64,000 bases of DNA from NCBI RefSeq assembly GCF_038561935.1, contig NZ_CP102770.1:372001-436000 (forward strand), written 5' to 3'. A program made the translations under genes and the position numbers. Of the stretch, positions 34,572 to 43,820 are shown one piece after another; the first letter of the stretch is position 1, and each line of letters opens with the position of its first letter. The notes beneath the pieces are model-generated. The model worked only from the letters and a program-made list of their open reading frames with translations, was not told where the DNA came from and ran no database searches. Origin of the DNA: Myxococcus stipitatus. Its GTDB lineage: Bacteria > Myxococcota > Myxococcia > Myxococcales > Myxococcaceae.

Positions 34572-35903
34572 ATGGAGCGGGCCGACATCGTCAAGCTGGA
34601 CAAGGCGCACGTCTGGCATCCGTACACGGCCATGGAGGCCTACATCGCGGGGACCCACCCCCTGGTCATCGACCGCGCGGAGGGGTGCTACTTCTTCGAC
34701 GTCGACGGTCAGCGCTACCTCGATGCGAACGGCTCCTGGTGGGTCTCCACCCTGGGGCACCGCCACCCCCGGCTGCTGCGCGCGCTCACGGAGCAGGCGG
34801 GACGGGTGCCGCATGTCTCGCTCGCGGGCATCACCCATGAGCCCGCCGCCGCGCTCGCCTCGGAGCTGGCCGCCATCGCGCCGGGCTCGGACCGCCCGGA
34901 GCTGCCCTCGGGGGAGAAGCTGACGCGCGTCTTCTACTCCGACAACGGCAGCACCGCCGTCGAGGTGGCCATCAAGATGGTGGCCCAGTACTGGGCGCAG
35001 AACGGCCATCCCCGCCGCACGCGCTTCATCACGCTCTCGGGCGCGTTCCACGGAGAGACCATCGGCTCCACCAGCGTGGGCGGCGTGCCGCTGTTCCGCG
35101 AGGTGTTCGGCCCGCTCCTCTTCGACGTGGTGCACGTGCCGTCGCCCGCGGAGGAGGGCGGCTGGGAGCGCGCCTTCAACCAGGTGCGGGCCGCGCTGCG
35201 CGAGCATCCCGAGGAGATTGCCGGCGTCATCGTGGAGCCCGTGATTCAGGGCGCGTCGGGCATGCAGATGTACTCGCCGGACTTCCTGCGCGCGGTGCGC
35301 GAGGCCACGCGCGCGGTGGATACGTTCCTCATCGCGGACGAGGTCTTCACGGGCCTGGGCCGCACCGGCGCGCGCTTCGCGGTGGACCTGGCGGGCGTGG
35401 TGCCCGACGTGCTCTGCCTGGCCAAGGCGCTGTCGGGCGGGTTGATGCCGTTCGCGGTGACGCTGGCCTCGGAGCGCATCTTCTCGGGCTTCCTGGGGGC
35501 GTCGTCGCGGGCGCTGTATTACGGGCACTCCTACTGCGGCAACCCGCTGGGCGCGGCCGTCGCTCGCGAGGTGCTCGCCGTGTATCGCGACGAGGACATC
35601 CTGGGGCAGGTGGCGCGCAAGGCGCCGCGCGTGAAGGCCGCCTTCGAGCGCATGGCCGCCTCCATTCCGGGCCTGGTGCGTCCGCGCGCCGTGGGCATGG
35701 TGGGCGCGGTGGACCTGGGGGGCGGAGGGTATCTGGCGAGCGGGGGCTGGCGTGTGTACGAGGCCGCGAAGCGGCGGGGGCTCTACCTGCGCCCGCTCGG
35801 GGACACGGTCTACATCGCGCCCGCGCTCAACATCCCGGACGCGACGCTCGACGAGCTGCTGTCGGGCGTGGAGGACTCGCTGCGAGAGGTCGCCGGGAGC
35901 TGA
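34572..35903 (+). CDS. bioA: Adenosylmethionine-8-amino-7-oxononanoate aminotransferase
   Basis: A 443-residue PLP enzyme of the class III aminotransferases. DKAHVWHPYTAMEAY near the N-terminus and NGSWWVSTLGHRHP are characteristic of BioA. FYSDNGSTAVEVAIKM contacts the cofactor phosphate, LIADEVFTGLGRTG supplies the Asp, and CLAKALSGGLMPFAVTL carries the PLP lysine. It converts 8-amino-7-oxononanoate to 7,8-diaminononanoate in biotin synthesis. GGAGCACC precedes the ATG. No other bio genes are in the window and I see no clear BirA operator, so it is a solitary bioA here. Confidence 0.92.
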   Translation: MERADIVKLDKAHVWHPYTAMEAYIAGTHPLVIDRAEGCYFFDVDGQRYLDANGSWWVSTLGHRHPRLLRALTEQAGRVPHVSLAGITHEPAAALASELAAIAPGSDRPELPSGEKLTRVFYSDNGSTAVEVAIKMVAQYWAQNGHPRRTRFITLSGAFHGETIGSTSVGGVPLFREVFGPLLFDVVHVPSPAEEGGWERAFNQVRAALREHPEEIAGVIVEPVIQGASGMQMYSPDFLRAVREATRAVDTFLIADEVFTGLGRTGARFAVDLAGVVPDVLCLAKALSGGLMPFAVTLASERIFSGFLGASSRALYYGHSYCGNPLGAAVAREVLAVYRDEDILGQVARKAPRVKAAFERMAASIPGLVRPRAVGMVGAVDLGGGGYLASGGWRVYEAAKRRGLYLRPLGDTVYIAPALNIPDATLDELLSGVEDSLREVAGS

Positions 35904-35918
35904 GCGCTCGCGGGCCCG

Positions 35919-37010
35919 TCAAGGCGCCGACGGGGAGGAGGGGGGCCGCGCGACCAGGCGCTCCTGCCGGAACAGGAGCACCTCCCGGATGATGATTTGC
36001 GCCGACGCCGCGACGGGCACCGCCACCACCGCGCCGACGATGCCCGCAAGCTCCGCGCAGAACAGCACCGCCAGCAGGACGACCAGCGGGTTGACGTGCA
36101 CGGTGCGCCGGAACACGAGCGGCGCCAGCACGTTGCCCTCCAGCTGCCCGTACAGCGCGAAGTACGCCAGCACGCCGAGCGCCAGCCACATGCCCCCTGT
36201 CGCCCACGTCAGCAGGGTGATGAAGCCTCCGGCCACCACGGGCCCCGCGTAGGGCACCATGCTGGAGAAGCCGCTGAGGATGCCTAGCGGCAGGAAGTAC
36301 GGCACGCCGAGCACCGCCAGCACCGTGGAGGTGAGCAGCGCGTTGAAGGAGCAGATGAGCGTGAGGCCAATCAGATAGCCGCCCGTGGCCTCGTACACGT
36401 TGCGCAGCACGCGCACGTAGTGCTGCCGGTGCTCCGGCCGGGGCAGCTCCAGGAGCCGCCGCAGCAGCCCCCCGCCGAACACCAGCATGAACACGACGAG
36501 GAAGAAGACGCTGAGCGCGCCGCCGAAGAGTCCCACCACGCTGCCGATGGCATGCATCACCAGCGTCGGCACCGTGCCCCCCGTGAGCTCCGGCGTCGAG
36601 ATGTCGAGCTTCGGCGTCCAGCCCAGGTTGTGGATGCGCTGGACGAAGACCCGGCTGAGCCTCGACTCGCGCACCTCCTGCCAGAGCTGGGGCCACTGCA
36701 CCATCAGCGCGTCGACCTGCGCCGCGGCGGCGGGGATGACGAGCAGGGCCAGCGCCGCCAGCGCCGTCAGCGCCCCTGTCAGCATCAGCGCGATGGCCAG
36801 CGGCCGAGGCACCTTCTTGTGCTCCAGGAACGACACCCCGTGCTCCAGCGCCAGGGCCAGCAGCGCGGCGAGCCCCGTCAGCGTGAGCGCGACGCGCGTG
36901 CGCACCACCAGCACCACGAGCGCCATCACCGCCAGCACCGCGAAGCACACGGTGAACACTGTCTTCGGTGTCACCTGGGAGTGCTGCACCACCCGCCGCT
37001 CGTCCTCCAC
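35919..37010 (-). CDS. AI-2E family transporter (PerM-type membrane protein)
   Basis: A 363-residue polytopic inner-membrane protein with about eight helices. It has a family signature region, SGFSSMVPYAGPVVAGG, followed by GNVLAPLVFRRTVHVNPLVV, typical of the AI-2 exporter/permease family. The central periplasmic loop (about 95-150) is amphipathic. Members have been linked to AI-2 export, Na+/H+ exchange and permease roles (family knowledge); the substrate here is unknown. Convergent with bioA, 15 bp apart. Starts at MEDERRVVQHSQ. Confidence 0.88.
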   Translation of the reverse strand: MEDERRVVQHSQVTPKTVFTVCFAVLAVMALVVLVVRTRVALTLTGLAALLALALEHGVSFLEHKKVPRPLAIALMLTGALTALAALALLVIPAAAAQVDALMVQWPQLWQEVRESRLSRVFVQRIHNLGWTPKLDISTPELTGGTVPTLVMHAIGSVVGLFGGALSVFFLVVFMLVFGGGLLRRLLELPRPEHRQHYVRVLRNVYEATGGYLIGLTLICSFNALLTSTVLAVLGVPYFLPLGILSGFSSMVPYAGPVVAGGFITLLTWATGGMWLALGVLAYFALYGQLEGNVLAPLVFRRTVHVNPLVVLLAVLFCAELAGIVGAVVAVPVAASAQIIIREVLLFRQERLVARPPSSPSAP

Positions 37011-37172
37011 CGTTCCCCCACGCCTGGTCGACGCACGCCTCGTCGCGTGGGGTATGCAGTCCTCCGGCCCGAAGGGAGTCTCACCGCCGCGTTGCCTGGG
37101 CGAGTGTCACGTCCCGCCCACTCCGGCCGCGAGGCCCCCCGCGTGAGTGTCCGCGCCACGACACGCCGGACC

Positions 37173-37697
37173 CTAGCCTCGCGAGGGGAACACACCTTCC
37201 AGGGCGATGATGAAGTTGAGGACCAGGAACGGGCACATGTTCTGGTGCGGCTGGGTTCCACCCGCGATGCCGATGGCCATGGCGTTCATGGTCCCGTCGA
37301 TGGGCGCGGACCGGTAGTTGGTGGTGGTGGCGGTGGTGTCCGCCGCGAGCACCGTCCCCACGGGCGTCTCCGTGTCTCCGTCCTGCGAGCTGACGTTGAG
37401 CGAGTGGGTGTGCGCCGGCATCTGGGTCGAAATCAGCGTCACCGTCTCCACGCCGCCCTGCTCACCCAAGGTGCGCGGGGAGAGCCCAGGCCCCTGGCCT
37501 GCCTGCATGGGATAGCGACCGCGCAGGTCCGGCAGCGCGAACGTTGTCTGTCCATTGCCGCCATATGTGGTGCCGAGGATGGCGAAGAGCGCCTGGTTCT
37601 GCGCGATGGGGAGGATCTGCCCCTCGCAGAACGCCCACCCCAGCGGTGCGAAGTTCCCCGCGAACATCCTGATCTCACCGATGAACTGATCTGACAC
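37173..37697 (-). CDS. Phage tail collar domain protein (microcystin-dependent protein-like)
   Basis: A 174-residue protein of the tail-collar (MdpB-like) family. It starts VSDQFIGEIRMFAGNFAPLGW, then CEGQILPIAQNQALFAILGTTYGG and FALPDLRGRYPMQAGQGPG, the conserved collar knot. MPAHTHSL in the middle and a C-terminal hydrophobic NFIIALEGVFPSRG complete the pattern. Such proteins form trimers in phage tails and also occur as stand-alone bacterial proteins, often in threes; here only one copy is present and no phage genes surround it. The start is GTG at 37697, with a second GTG two codons upstream. Confidence 0.88.
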   Translation of the reverse strand: MSDQFIGEIRMFAGNFAPLGWAFCEGQILPIAQNQALFAILGTTYGGNGQTTFALPDLRGRYPMQAGQGPGLSPRTLGEQGGVETVTLISTQMPAHTHSLNVSSQDGDTETPVGTVLAADTTATTTNYRSAPIDGTMNAMAIGIAGGTQPHQNMCPFLVLNFIIALEGVFPSRG

Positions 37698-38123
37698 GGG
37701 CACGCCTTTCGAAGTCTGGGTGATGTGGAGTCGGCCCAGAGCAAACTGTCGGCCAGCGCACGTGGCAGGGCGGTTTCCCCTCTGTCGGGGCGTGCCGGCG
37801 CGAGGGCCGTCCCGACGCGTCATGCGTCGGGGGTCGACGCGGGGTGCGTTCCAGGTGAACGCATTCCGTCGCCGACGGAGCCGGGGATTGCCGCGCAATG
37901 GCCGCGAGGCCCGTTCGTGCTTCCCAGGCATGTCGCGCTCCATTCCAGAGGGCCCCTCCCCTCCCTGGCTCGCCGCCCCCGTCCACTGACGGACACCCGC
38001 CGCCCACCCCGTTCAACACCCAACGCCCATTGAAGCAACCGCGACGGCTTACGTCCGTGGTGACGCGAAGCACACGTCAGACCCGGATGAGAGCTTCGGG
38101 GGCATTCCCGACAGGAGCACGAG
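37698..38123. other. Intergenic region with one strong hairpin
   Basis: A 426-bp gap between divergent genes, so it holds both promoters. CCCGACGC (37811-37818) and GCGTCGGG (37824-37831) form a perfect 8-bp stem with loop GTCAT. This could be an operator or a structured leader of the tail-collar mRNA. No ORF with coding character and no RNA gene recognised. Confidence 0.6.
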
Positions 38124-38648
38124 ATGAAGAAGACGCGCGACCCCGAACTGGCCCAGGCCCTCCAGGAGGCACGAGAGACGGAGGACCGGTGGCGTGGGCT
38201 CGCCACACGACTCTTGGAGCTGGGCGATGACGCGATGGACGCGCAGCTCCTCGTCGCCTTCCGTGCCGCGCGAGAGGAGGGCGTGGTGCCTCCCGACGCC
38301 GGCTTCTTCCTGGTGGCCCACATCCTCACCACCATGGCGGATGAGGCCCTGACGGAGATGCCGCGCGTCCAGCGCCTGGCGCTCGAGCTGGACCTGATGG
38401 AGCGCGAGTACGGCATGCTCGACGGCGACTGGAGCGATGACGAGGAGTCGGCCCCCGAGGACTGGGAGGCCCTCTGCGCCGAGTACGAGGCCGCGTGCGA
38501 CGAGGCCCGCGCCGCCTTCTTCAGCGCCTACGGCGAGGAGGACATGGCCCGCCTGTACCTGGAGGACCGCGTCTGCTTCCACCGCCGCTTCGAGAGCGGC
38601 CGCCGCTTCTTCCACGGCCTGCCCATGCTCCCCGAGCACCTCCACTGA
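38124..38648 (+). CDS. Hypothetical acidic protein
   Basis: A 174-residue soluble protein with no family I recognise. It is highly acidic in the middle (DGDWSDDEESAPEDWEAL) and helical overall, and ends in an Arg/Phe/His-rich segment (FHRRFESGRRFFHGLPML). CAGGAGCACGAG precedes the ATG, an excellent ribosome binding site, and third-position GC is high throughout, so I consider it real. It starts divergently from the tail-collar gene across a 426-bp gap. No signal peptide. Confidence 0.82.
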   Translation: MKKTRDPELAQALQEARETEDRWRGLATRLLELGDDAMDAQLLVAFRAAREEGVVPPDAGFFLVAHILTTMADEALTEMPRVQRLALELDLMEREYGMLDGDWSDDEESAPEDWEALCAEYEAACDEARAAFFSAYGEEDMARLYLEDRVCFHRRFESGRRFFHGLPMLPEHLH

Positions 38649-39098
38649 GCGGCCAGCCCTCTCCCGGGCCCTGTACTTATTCTCGTGGGTTGATGAAGCC
38701 CCGCTTTCGCCCCCCGAGAATCCGAGAGCAGGCATTGGAGAAGGGGCAGGCGGCCGGGCGGTGCGGGCAAGCGCCCGGGGATGCCGCGGCACAGCAATGG
38801 CGAAACTTTATGTTCACAATTGTGTCAATTAGCCGGGCTACAGGGTGGCGCAATGCGCCTTTGATGCTCACGCTTGCGTAGCGCTGGCGTTTTCCAACGT
38901 CACACCCTATTTGGCCGCACGACTTCGGGGTGGCGCGGCGTGGGCCGGAACGGAAGTCAATGCATACCAAGGACACAGAGACTCGAAACTCCAAGGCGAG
39001 TCTCTAAGCGGGCGGCGCGCGTCTCCGAACGAAGTCCCCTCCAAGGGCTCGGGGCCGCGCGCCGCCGCACTTTTTCGGGCGGACTAGAGTGCGCGGCC
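38649..39098. other. Intergenic region with several palindromes
   Basis: A 450-bp gap between two rightward genes. Bases 38800-38835 are unusually AT-rich for this window and contain the palindrome CACAATTGTG (38815-38824). A 9-bp perfect inverted repeat, AGAGACTCG (38977-38985) with CGAGTCTCT (38997-39005) and an 11-nt loop, lies 93 bp before the next start. A weaker 7-bp pair is at 38679-38685 and 38715-38721. It may hold a regulated promoter or a small RNA; I cannot name a family. Confidence 0.5.
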
Positions 39099-39848
39099 AT
39101 GACGACCGCACAAGCCACCCGGCTCTTGGACCTGCTTTGGGAGCGCTATGCCGCGGAGGTGCCGTACGCGCGCACCTTCGTGGAGCTCTCCGGGGGCAGC
39201 TTTCGCAATGACCATGTCGCGCTGCGCTCGCTGGCGAGGCCCGGAGGCGGCATCGCGCTCTTCTCGCGTCCCTTCGAGCGGCTGGGCTGGAAGCCCGCGG
39301 GGGCGTACACGTTCCCGGACGCGCACCTCTCCGCCATCTACCTGTCGCACCCCGCGGGACTGCCGCGTGTCTTCATCTCCGAGCTGAAGTCGGAGGAGCT
39401 GTCGCCGCGCGCGCGGGAGCTGCTCTCCACGCTGCCGGACGACTCGCCGCCGCCCGAGGACGTGGAGGCGCTGGCGGCGTGGTTCTGCTCGCCGCCGCCC
39501 CCGTCGGAGGCCGCGCTGCTGGAGCTGGAGAAGGAGTCGCAGTACGGCGCGTGGCTGCTGGCCTTCGGCCGCAAGGTGAACCACTTCACGGGCTCGGTGG
39601 ACGACGTGGAGGCGTGGCAGCGGCGCATGCGCGACGCGGGCGTGCCCATGAAGGCGGACATCGAGGGCGAGCCGGGCACGAAGCTGCGGCAGACCGCCAC
39701 GCAGGCGGCGCCGCTGTCGGTGACGCTGCGCGAGGGCGGCCGTCGTCCGTGGCCCTACGCGTACTTCGAAATCGCGCAGCGCGCGCCGGACTTCGACGGC
39801 TTCCTGGGGCCGCAGGCCCGCGCGCTGTTCGACATGACGAAGCGCTGA
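39099..39848 (+). CDS. DUF1338 family protein (2-oxoadipate dioxygenase/decarboxylase-like)
   Basis: A 249-residue protein of the DUF1338 family. NDHVALRSLA and FGRKVNHFTGSVDDV contain the His residues that bind iron in this glyoxalase-like fold, and PRVFISEL matches the conserved V-x-x-S-E-L segment. The characterised relative HglS converts 2-oxoadipate to 2-hydroxyglutarate in lysine catabolism (family knowledge), but it is much longer, so this short form may act on something else. Starts at MTTAQATRLLD with no strong ribosome binding site. Stands alone after a 450-bp gap; convergent with the acetyltransferase. Confidence 0.82.
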   Translation: MTTAQATRLLDLLWERYAAEVPYARTFVELSGGSFRNDHVALRSLARPGGGIALFSRPFERLGWKPAGAYTFPDAHLSAIYLSHPAGLPRVFISELKSEELSPRARELLSTLPDDSPPPEDVEALAAWFCSPPPPSEAALLELEKESQYGAWLLAFGRKVNHFTGSVDDVEAWQRRMRDAGVPMKADIEGEPGTKLRQTATQAAPLSVTLREGGRRPWPYAYFEIAQRAPDFDGFLGPQARALFDMTKR

Positions 39849-39863
39849 AAGCGCGCGCGCCCG

Positions 39864-40424
39864 TCAGCGCAGGGCGCGGATGACGCGACAGGGATTGCCC
39901 GCCGCGAGGACATACGGCGGGATGTCCTTCGTCACCACGCTGCCCGCGCCGATGGTGACCCCCTCGCCGATGGTGACCCCCGGCACGATGATGGAGCCGC
40001 CGCCCACCCACGTCTTCGCGCCGATGGTGACGGGCTTCGCCAGCTCCGGCCCCTTGATGCGCTCATCCGCGTCCAAGGGATGCGTGGCCGCGTAGACGTG
40101 GACGTTGGGCCCGAAGGCCACGTCGTCGCCAATCGTCACGTGGGTGCAATCCAGGATGACGCATTGGAAGTTCATGTAGACGCGGTCGCCCAGGCTGATG
40201 AAGGTGCCGTAGTCGCAGTGGAAGGGCGGCTCGATGTACACGCCCTTGCCCAGCTTCCCGATGAGCTGTCCCAGCAATTGCTGTCGGGTGGCCGCGTCCT
40301 CCATCTCCGTGTCGTTGTAGAGGCGCACGAGCTTGCGCGCGCGAGACCTCCCCGCGACGAGCTCCGCGTCCATGGCGTTGTACATCTCCCCCGCCAGCAT
40401 CTTCTCCAGCTCGGTTCGTGCCAT
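39864..40424 (-). CDS. Sugar O-acetyltransferase (maltose/galactoside type)
   Basis: A 186-residue left-handed beta-helix acetyltransferase. The N-terminal MARTELEKMLAGEMYNAMD followed by ARKLVRLYN is the family's conserved helical cap. The barrel shows hexapeptide repeats such as ITIGAKTWVGGGSIIVPGVT. YAATHPLD contains the catalytic His (THP). It transfers acetyl from acetyl-CoA to sugars such as maltose or galactosides, often as detoxification (family knowledge). Length matches Maa/LacA. Stands between convergent and divergent neighbours. Confidence 0.92.
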   Translation of the reverse strand: MARTELEKMLAGEMYNAMDAELVAGRSRARKLVRLYNDTEMEDAATRQQLLGQLIGKLGKGVYIEPPFHCDYGTFISLGDRVYMNFQCVILDCTHVTIGDDVAFGPNVHVYAATHPLDADERIKGPELAKPVTIGAKTWVGGGSIIVPGVTIGEGVTIGAGSVVTKDIPPYVLAAGNPCRVIRALR

Positions 40425-40607
40425 GGGCGGCAGTCTTCACCGGATGCACGGGGGCTCGCCACGAAGTTGGGATTCTGTCTGGAGATGGACGCCGCTTTCC
40501 TCGCACATTCTCCGAGGTCCAACGAAGTGGCTGTAACAAGTGGGTAGGCGCGGAAACGTCTCACTCATGTAGTGTGGTGGTCTCTTCCTGACTCGTGGGG
40601 GGACGTG

Positions 40608-42728
40608 TTGATTCGGATGGTGGCGAGAAGTGTCGGTCTGGTCGTGTTGCTGGGGTGGATGACCCCGGCCTTCGCGCAGGCGGGGACGCCCGCACAGGCG
40701 ATGCCGCTGGTGGACTTCGCGGCGGGCGCGGAGCTGCTGCGCGGCGGCATGACGGCGAAGACCGGCGCCACGAAGACGGGCAAGCCGGCGGTGGAGGCCA
40801 TCCTGGGCGCGGTGGCGCGTGCGTCGCGCTTCCGCCAGGTGGTGATGTCTCCGGACGGCAAGCGCGTGGCGTGGGTGGAGCCGGCCCTGGCGGGCGGCAG
40901 CCACATCTACGTGTTCGAGCCCGGAGGCAGCGGGCCCGTGGCCGAGCGCGTGTGGGCCTGTCCCGAGTCGCGCGCCTGTGACGAGGACTCCCTCGCCTGG
41001 AGTCCGGACAGCCGGCGCCTGGCCTTCCTCTCCGACGCGCAGCAGGCGGGGCAGCAGCAGCTGTATGTCTCCGACATCAAGGCCAACGTCGCCAGGAAGC
41101 TGACGTCCTTCGAGGGGCCGCTGGCCTCGCCCCGCTGGTCGCCGGATGGCGAGTCGCTGTCGGTGCTGGTGATGCAGGGCGCGGGGGCCGCCGAGGCCAG
41201 GGGGCCGCAGGGCCCCGGCGCGCGCGAGACGGGCGTGGTGCGGGAGACGAGCCCCGTGCGGCGCGTGGCGCTGGTGTCCGTGGCGGACGGCGCGCACCGC
41301 GTGCTGACGCCGGACTCGCTCTACGTCTACGAATACGCCTGGAGCCCGGATGGGGCGCGGGTGGCCTTCATCGCCGCGGCGCCTCCAGGGGATGCGAACT
41401 GGTGGGTGGCGAAGCTGCACGTGCAGGAGCTGGCGGCGAACGCCCGCGCGCGCGTCCTGTACGCGCCCAAGTGGCAGCTCGCCGAGCCGGTGTGGAGCCC
41501 GGATGGGAAGAACGTCGCGGTCATCGAAGGGCTGATGAGCGACCAAGGCTCCAACGGGGGCGACGTCATGGTGGTGCCGCTGGACGGCGGCAAGGTGCGC
41601 AACCTCACGCCGAAGCTGAAGGCGACGGTGACGTCGCTCGACTGGGTGGCGCCGCGCAAGCTGGTGTTCGGCGCGCAGCAGGGCGGCGAGTCGGCGGTGT
41701 CCTCGGTGGACCCGGTGAAGGGGGAGCTGTCGCCGCTGTGGAAGGGCGCGGAGCGCATCAGCGCGGGCGGGCCGGTGGGGGTGTCGCTGTCGCGGGACGG
41801 CAAGACGAGCGCGGTGGTGCGGGAGTCCTATGCGCGGTCGCCCAACGTGTGGGTGGGGCCGGTGGGGGAGTGGGCGCAGGTCACCCGCCGCGAGGACGAC
41901 TTCCGCGCGCTGGTGGGCGAGACGCGGGAGGTGACGTGGAAGGGCGACGGCATGGAGATGCAGGGGTGGCTGGTGGCGCCCGCTCCGGCGCTGGCGCCCT
42001 CCGGGGGCGCGCGCGCGCCCATGGTGACCATGATTCACGGTGGGCCGGCGGCGGGCGCGGTGCCGTCCTTCAAGCCCGACGTGGTGCTGTTCACCTCGCG
42101 CGGCTACTTCGTCTTCCTGCCCAACTACCGGGGCAGCTTCGGCCAGGGCGAGGACTTCGTGCAGGCCAACCGGCGCGACTTCGGCTTCGGCGACCTGCGG
42201 GACATCGTCGCGGGCGTGGACGCGGTGCTGGCGAAGGCGCCGGTGGACCCCTATCGGCTGGGGGTGATGGGGTGGAGCTACGGCGGCTTCATGTCGATGT
42301 GGGCCGTGACGCAGACGCAGCGCTTCCGCGCGGCGGTGGCGGGCGCGGGCATCTCCAACTGGCAGAGCTACTACGGCACCAACCGCATCGACACGTGGAT
42401 GCGGCCGTACTTCGGCGCGTCGGTGTACGACGAGCCGGAGGTGTACACGCGCAGCTCGCCCATCAACTACGTGAAGCTGGCGCGCACGCCCACGCTGGTG
42501 CTGCACGGCGAGCGGGACCTGGAGGTCCCCGTGACGCAGAGCCTCGAGTTCCACCGCGCGCTGAAGGAGCTGGGGGTGAAGACGCAGCTGGTGGTCTACG
42601 CGGACGAAGGCCACAACCTGAGCCGGCTGGAGCACATCGTCGACCGGATGCGGCGCACGGTGGAGTGGCTGGACACGCACCTGACCTCCAGCTCCAACGG
42701 CGGCGCCCGGGCATCCGCGCCGCGCTGA
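40608..42728 (+). CDS. S9 family peptidase, exported
   Basis: About 706 residues. A signal peptide is visible (VARSVGLVVLLGWMTPAFAQA). The N-terminal half is a seven-bladed beta-propeller with WD40-like repeats (VMSPDGKRVAWVE, AWSPDSRRLAFLS, YAWSPDGARVAFI). The C-terminal alpha/beta-hydrolase domain has the nucleophile Ser in MGWSYGGFMSM, the oxyanion region MIHGGPAAG, and Asp and His in ERDLEVP and DEGHNLS. It should cleave peptides in the periplasm or outside. The start is unsettled: GTG 40605, TTG 40608 or ATG 40617; a GGGGGG stretch at 40597-40602 favours the TTG. Confidence 0.88.
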   Translation: MIRMVARSVGLVVLLGWMTPAFAQAGTPAQAMPLVDFAAGAELLRGGMTAKTGATKTGKPAVEAILGAVARASRFRQVVMSPDGKRVAWVEPALAGGSHIYVFEPGGSGPVAERVWACPESRACDEDSLAWSPDSRRLAFLSDAQQAGQQQLYVSDIKANVARKLTSFEGPLASPRWSPDGESLSVLVMQGAGAAEARGPQGPGARETGVVRETSPVRRVALVSVADGAHRVLTPDSLYVYEYAWSPDGARVAFIAAAPPGDANWWVAKLHVQELAANARARVLYAPKWQLAEPVWSPDGKNVAVIEGLMSDQGSNGGDVMVVPLDGGKVRNLTPKLKATVTSLDWVAPRKLVFGAQQGGESAVSSVDPVKGELSPLWKGAERISAGGPVGVSLSRDGKTSAVVRESYARSPNVWVGPVGEWAQVTRREDDFRALVGETREVTWKGDGMEMQGWLVAPAPALAPSGGARAPMVTMIHGGPAAGAVPSFKPDVVLFTSRGYFVFLPNYRGSFGQGEDFVQANRRDFGFGDLRDIVAGVDAVLAKAPVDPYRLGVMGWSYGGFMSMWAVTQTQRFRAAVAGAGISNWQSYYGTNRIDTWMRPYFGASVYDEPEVYTRSSPINYVKLARTPTLVLHGERDLEVPVTQSLEFHRALKELGVKTQLVVYADEGHNLSRLEHIVDRMRRTVEWLDTHLTSSSNGGARASAPR

Positions 42729-42737
42729 GCGCGAGGC

Positions 42738-43064
42738 TCAGTGGGCGCCGCCTCCGCCCAGGTTGAGCAGGATGACGCCGCCGATGATGAGCCCCATCCC
42801 CACCAGCTTCACGGGGCTCAGGGACTCGCCGAAGAAGACGACGCCGATGGTGACGATGGCGGCCGTCCCCAGCCCGGACCACAGGGCATAGGCCACGCCC
42901 ACGGGCACCTGCTTCACGGCCTGCGCCAGGAGCGCGAAGGCCACGGCGTACGCGCCAAGACAGCCCACGGTGGGCCACGGCCGCGTGAAGCCCTGCGTGG
43001 ACTTCAGCAGGCTGGTGCCCACGACCTCGCTGGCGATGGCGGCCAGCAGGAACAGATACGCCAC
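42738..43064 (-). CDS. SMR family small multidrug resistance transporter
   Basis: A 108-residue four-helix membrane protein of QacE/SugE size. It starts at GTG 43064 (VAYLFLLAAIASEVVGTSLLKST), where the Glu in helix 1 (A-x-x-S-E-V-V-G-T) is the essential proton and drug-binding residue of the family. GVAYALWSGLGTAAIV in helix 3 is also typical. CAGGAGGTGGAA is a strong ribosome binding site. The pattern suits EmrE/QacE-type export of quaternary cations or guanidinium; which one cannot be decided. It follows the acetyltransferase gene by 59 bp and may be co-transcribed. Confidence 0.9.
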   Translation of the reverse strand: MAYLFLLAAIASEVVGTSLLKSTQGFTRPWPTVGCLGAYAVAFALLAQAVKQVPVGVAYALWSGLGTAAIVTIGVVFFGESLSPVKLVGMGLIIGGVILLNLGGGGAH

Positions 43065-43123
43065 GGTTCCACCTCCTGGCTTCCTCTGTAGGCGCAAGGC
43101 CCCGGCCACCGCCAGGGGCTCCT

Positions 43124-43705
43124 TCATCCGGCGCGCTCGGGGGCGGTGAGGGACGTCAGCACGTGGTCCCTCCAGCGGCCGTCGATGCGCAGGAAGTCGC
43201 GCGCGTAGCCCTCCACCGTGAAGCCCAGCCGGCGCAGCACCGCGGCGCTGCGGAGGTTCTCCGGGAGGTGGTTGGCCTGGATGCGGTGCAGGCCCATGGT
43301 GGTGAAGGCATGCGCGCAGACGGCGCGAAGGCCCTCCGTCATGAGGCCGTGGCCCTCATGGCGGTAGTCCAGGCCGTAGCCCAGGTCCGCGGCCTGCAAG
43401 GGGCCTCGGCGGATGTGCGTGAGGGTGATGTTGCCGATGACGGGCGCGGAGGAGGGCGGCTCCGAGCGGGGGAGCATCACCAGCCGCAGCGCGAGGTCCC
43501 GGCGCGAGTCCTCCAGGTCCTGGGCCAGTCGGGTGCGCCAGTACGTCGTGGTGTGGAAGTGGGCGGGGCGCGTGGGCGACACCGGGTCCAGGTGGGCCCG
43601 GTTGTCCTCGTAGTAGGCCACGACCCGGGCGGCGCCATCGGGGGGCAGCTGGGTGATGCGCAGCCGTTCGGTGAGGAGCAGGACGATGGGGGTTTCGGAG
43701 TCCAT
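43124..43705 (-). CDS. GNAT acetyltransferase, RimJ/RimL type
   Basis: A 193-residue acetyltransferase. It opens with LLTERLRITQLPPDGAARV, as in ribosomal-protein N-acetyltransferases RimJ/RimL. The acetyl-CoA-binding motif is in LGYGLDYRHEGHGLMTEGL and NHLPENLRSAAVLRRLGFTVEGYARDFLRIDGRW gives the conserved Asn and the GF-x-x-E-G-x-x-R-D. It acetylates an N-terminus or a small molecule (family knowledge). It precedes the SMR exporter, a plausible two-gene detoxification operon. Confidence 0.88.
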   Translation of the reverse strand: MDSETPIVLLLTERLRITQLPPDGAARVVAYYEDNRAHLDPVSPTRPAHFHTTTYWRTRLAQDLEDSRRDLALRLVMLPRSEPPSSAPVIGNITLTHIRRGPLQAADLGYGLDYRHEGHGLMTEGLRAVCAHAFTTMGLHRIQANHLPENLRSAAVLRRLGFTVEGYARDFLRIDGRWRDHVLTSLTAPERAG

Positions 43706-43820
43706 GGCGGGAGCGGGGCCTCAAGGCTAGCGCGTCCTGGCCGGACGCCCCCACCTGTCATTGCGTCCCGCATGCACGCGGCCGGTATCCCGCGCGGGCG
43801 CGGCCGCTCGGACTGTCGCG

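Noticed and set aside
37173-37697. Prophage
   Set aside because: A single tail-collar gene; no capsid, terminase, integrase or attachment site nearby.
40437-42680. 747-residue frame on the minus strand
   Set aside because: Antisense to the S9 peptidase; His/Arg-rich and without domains.
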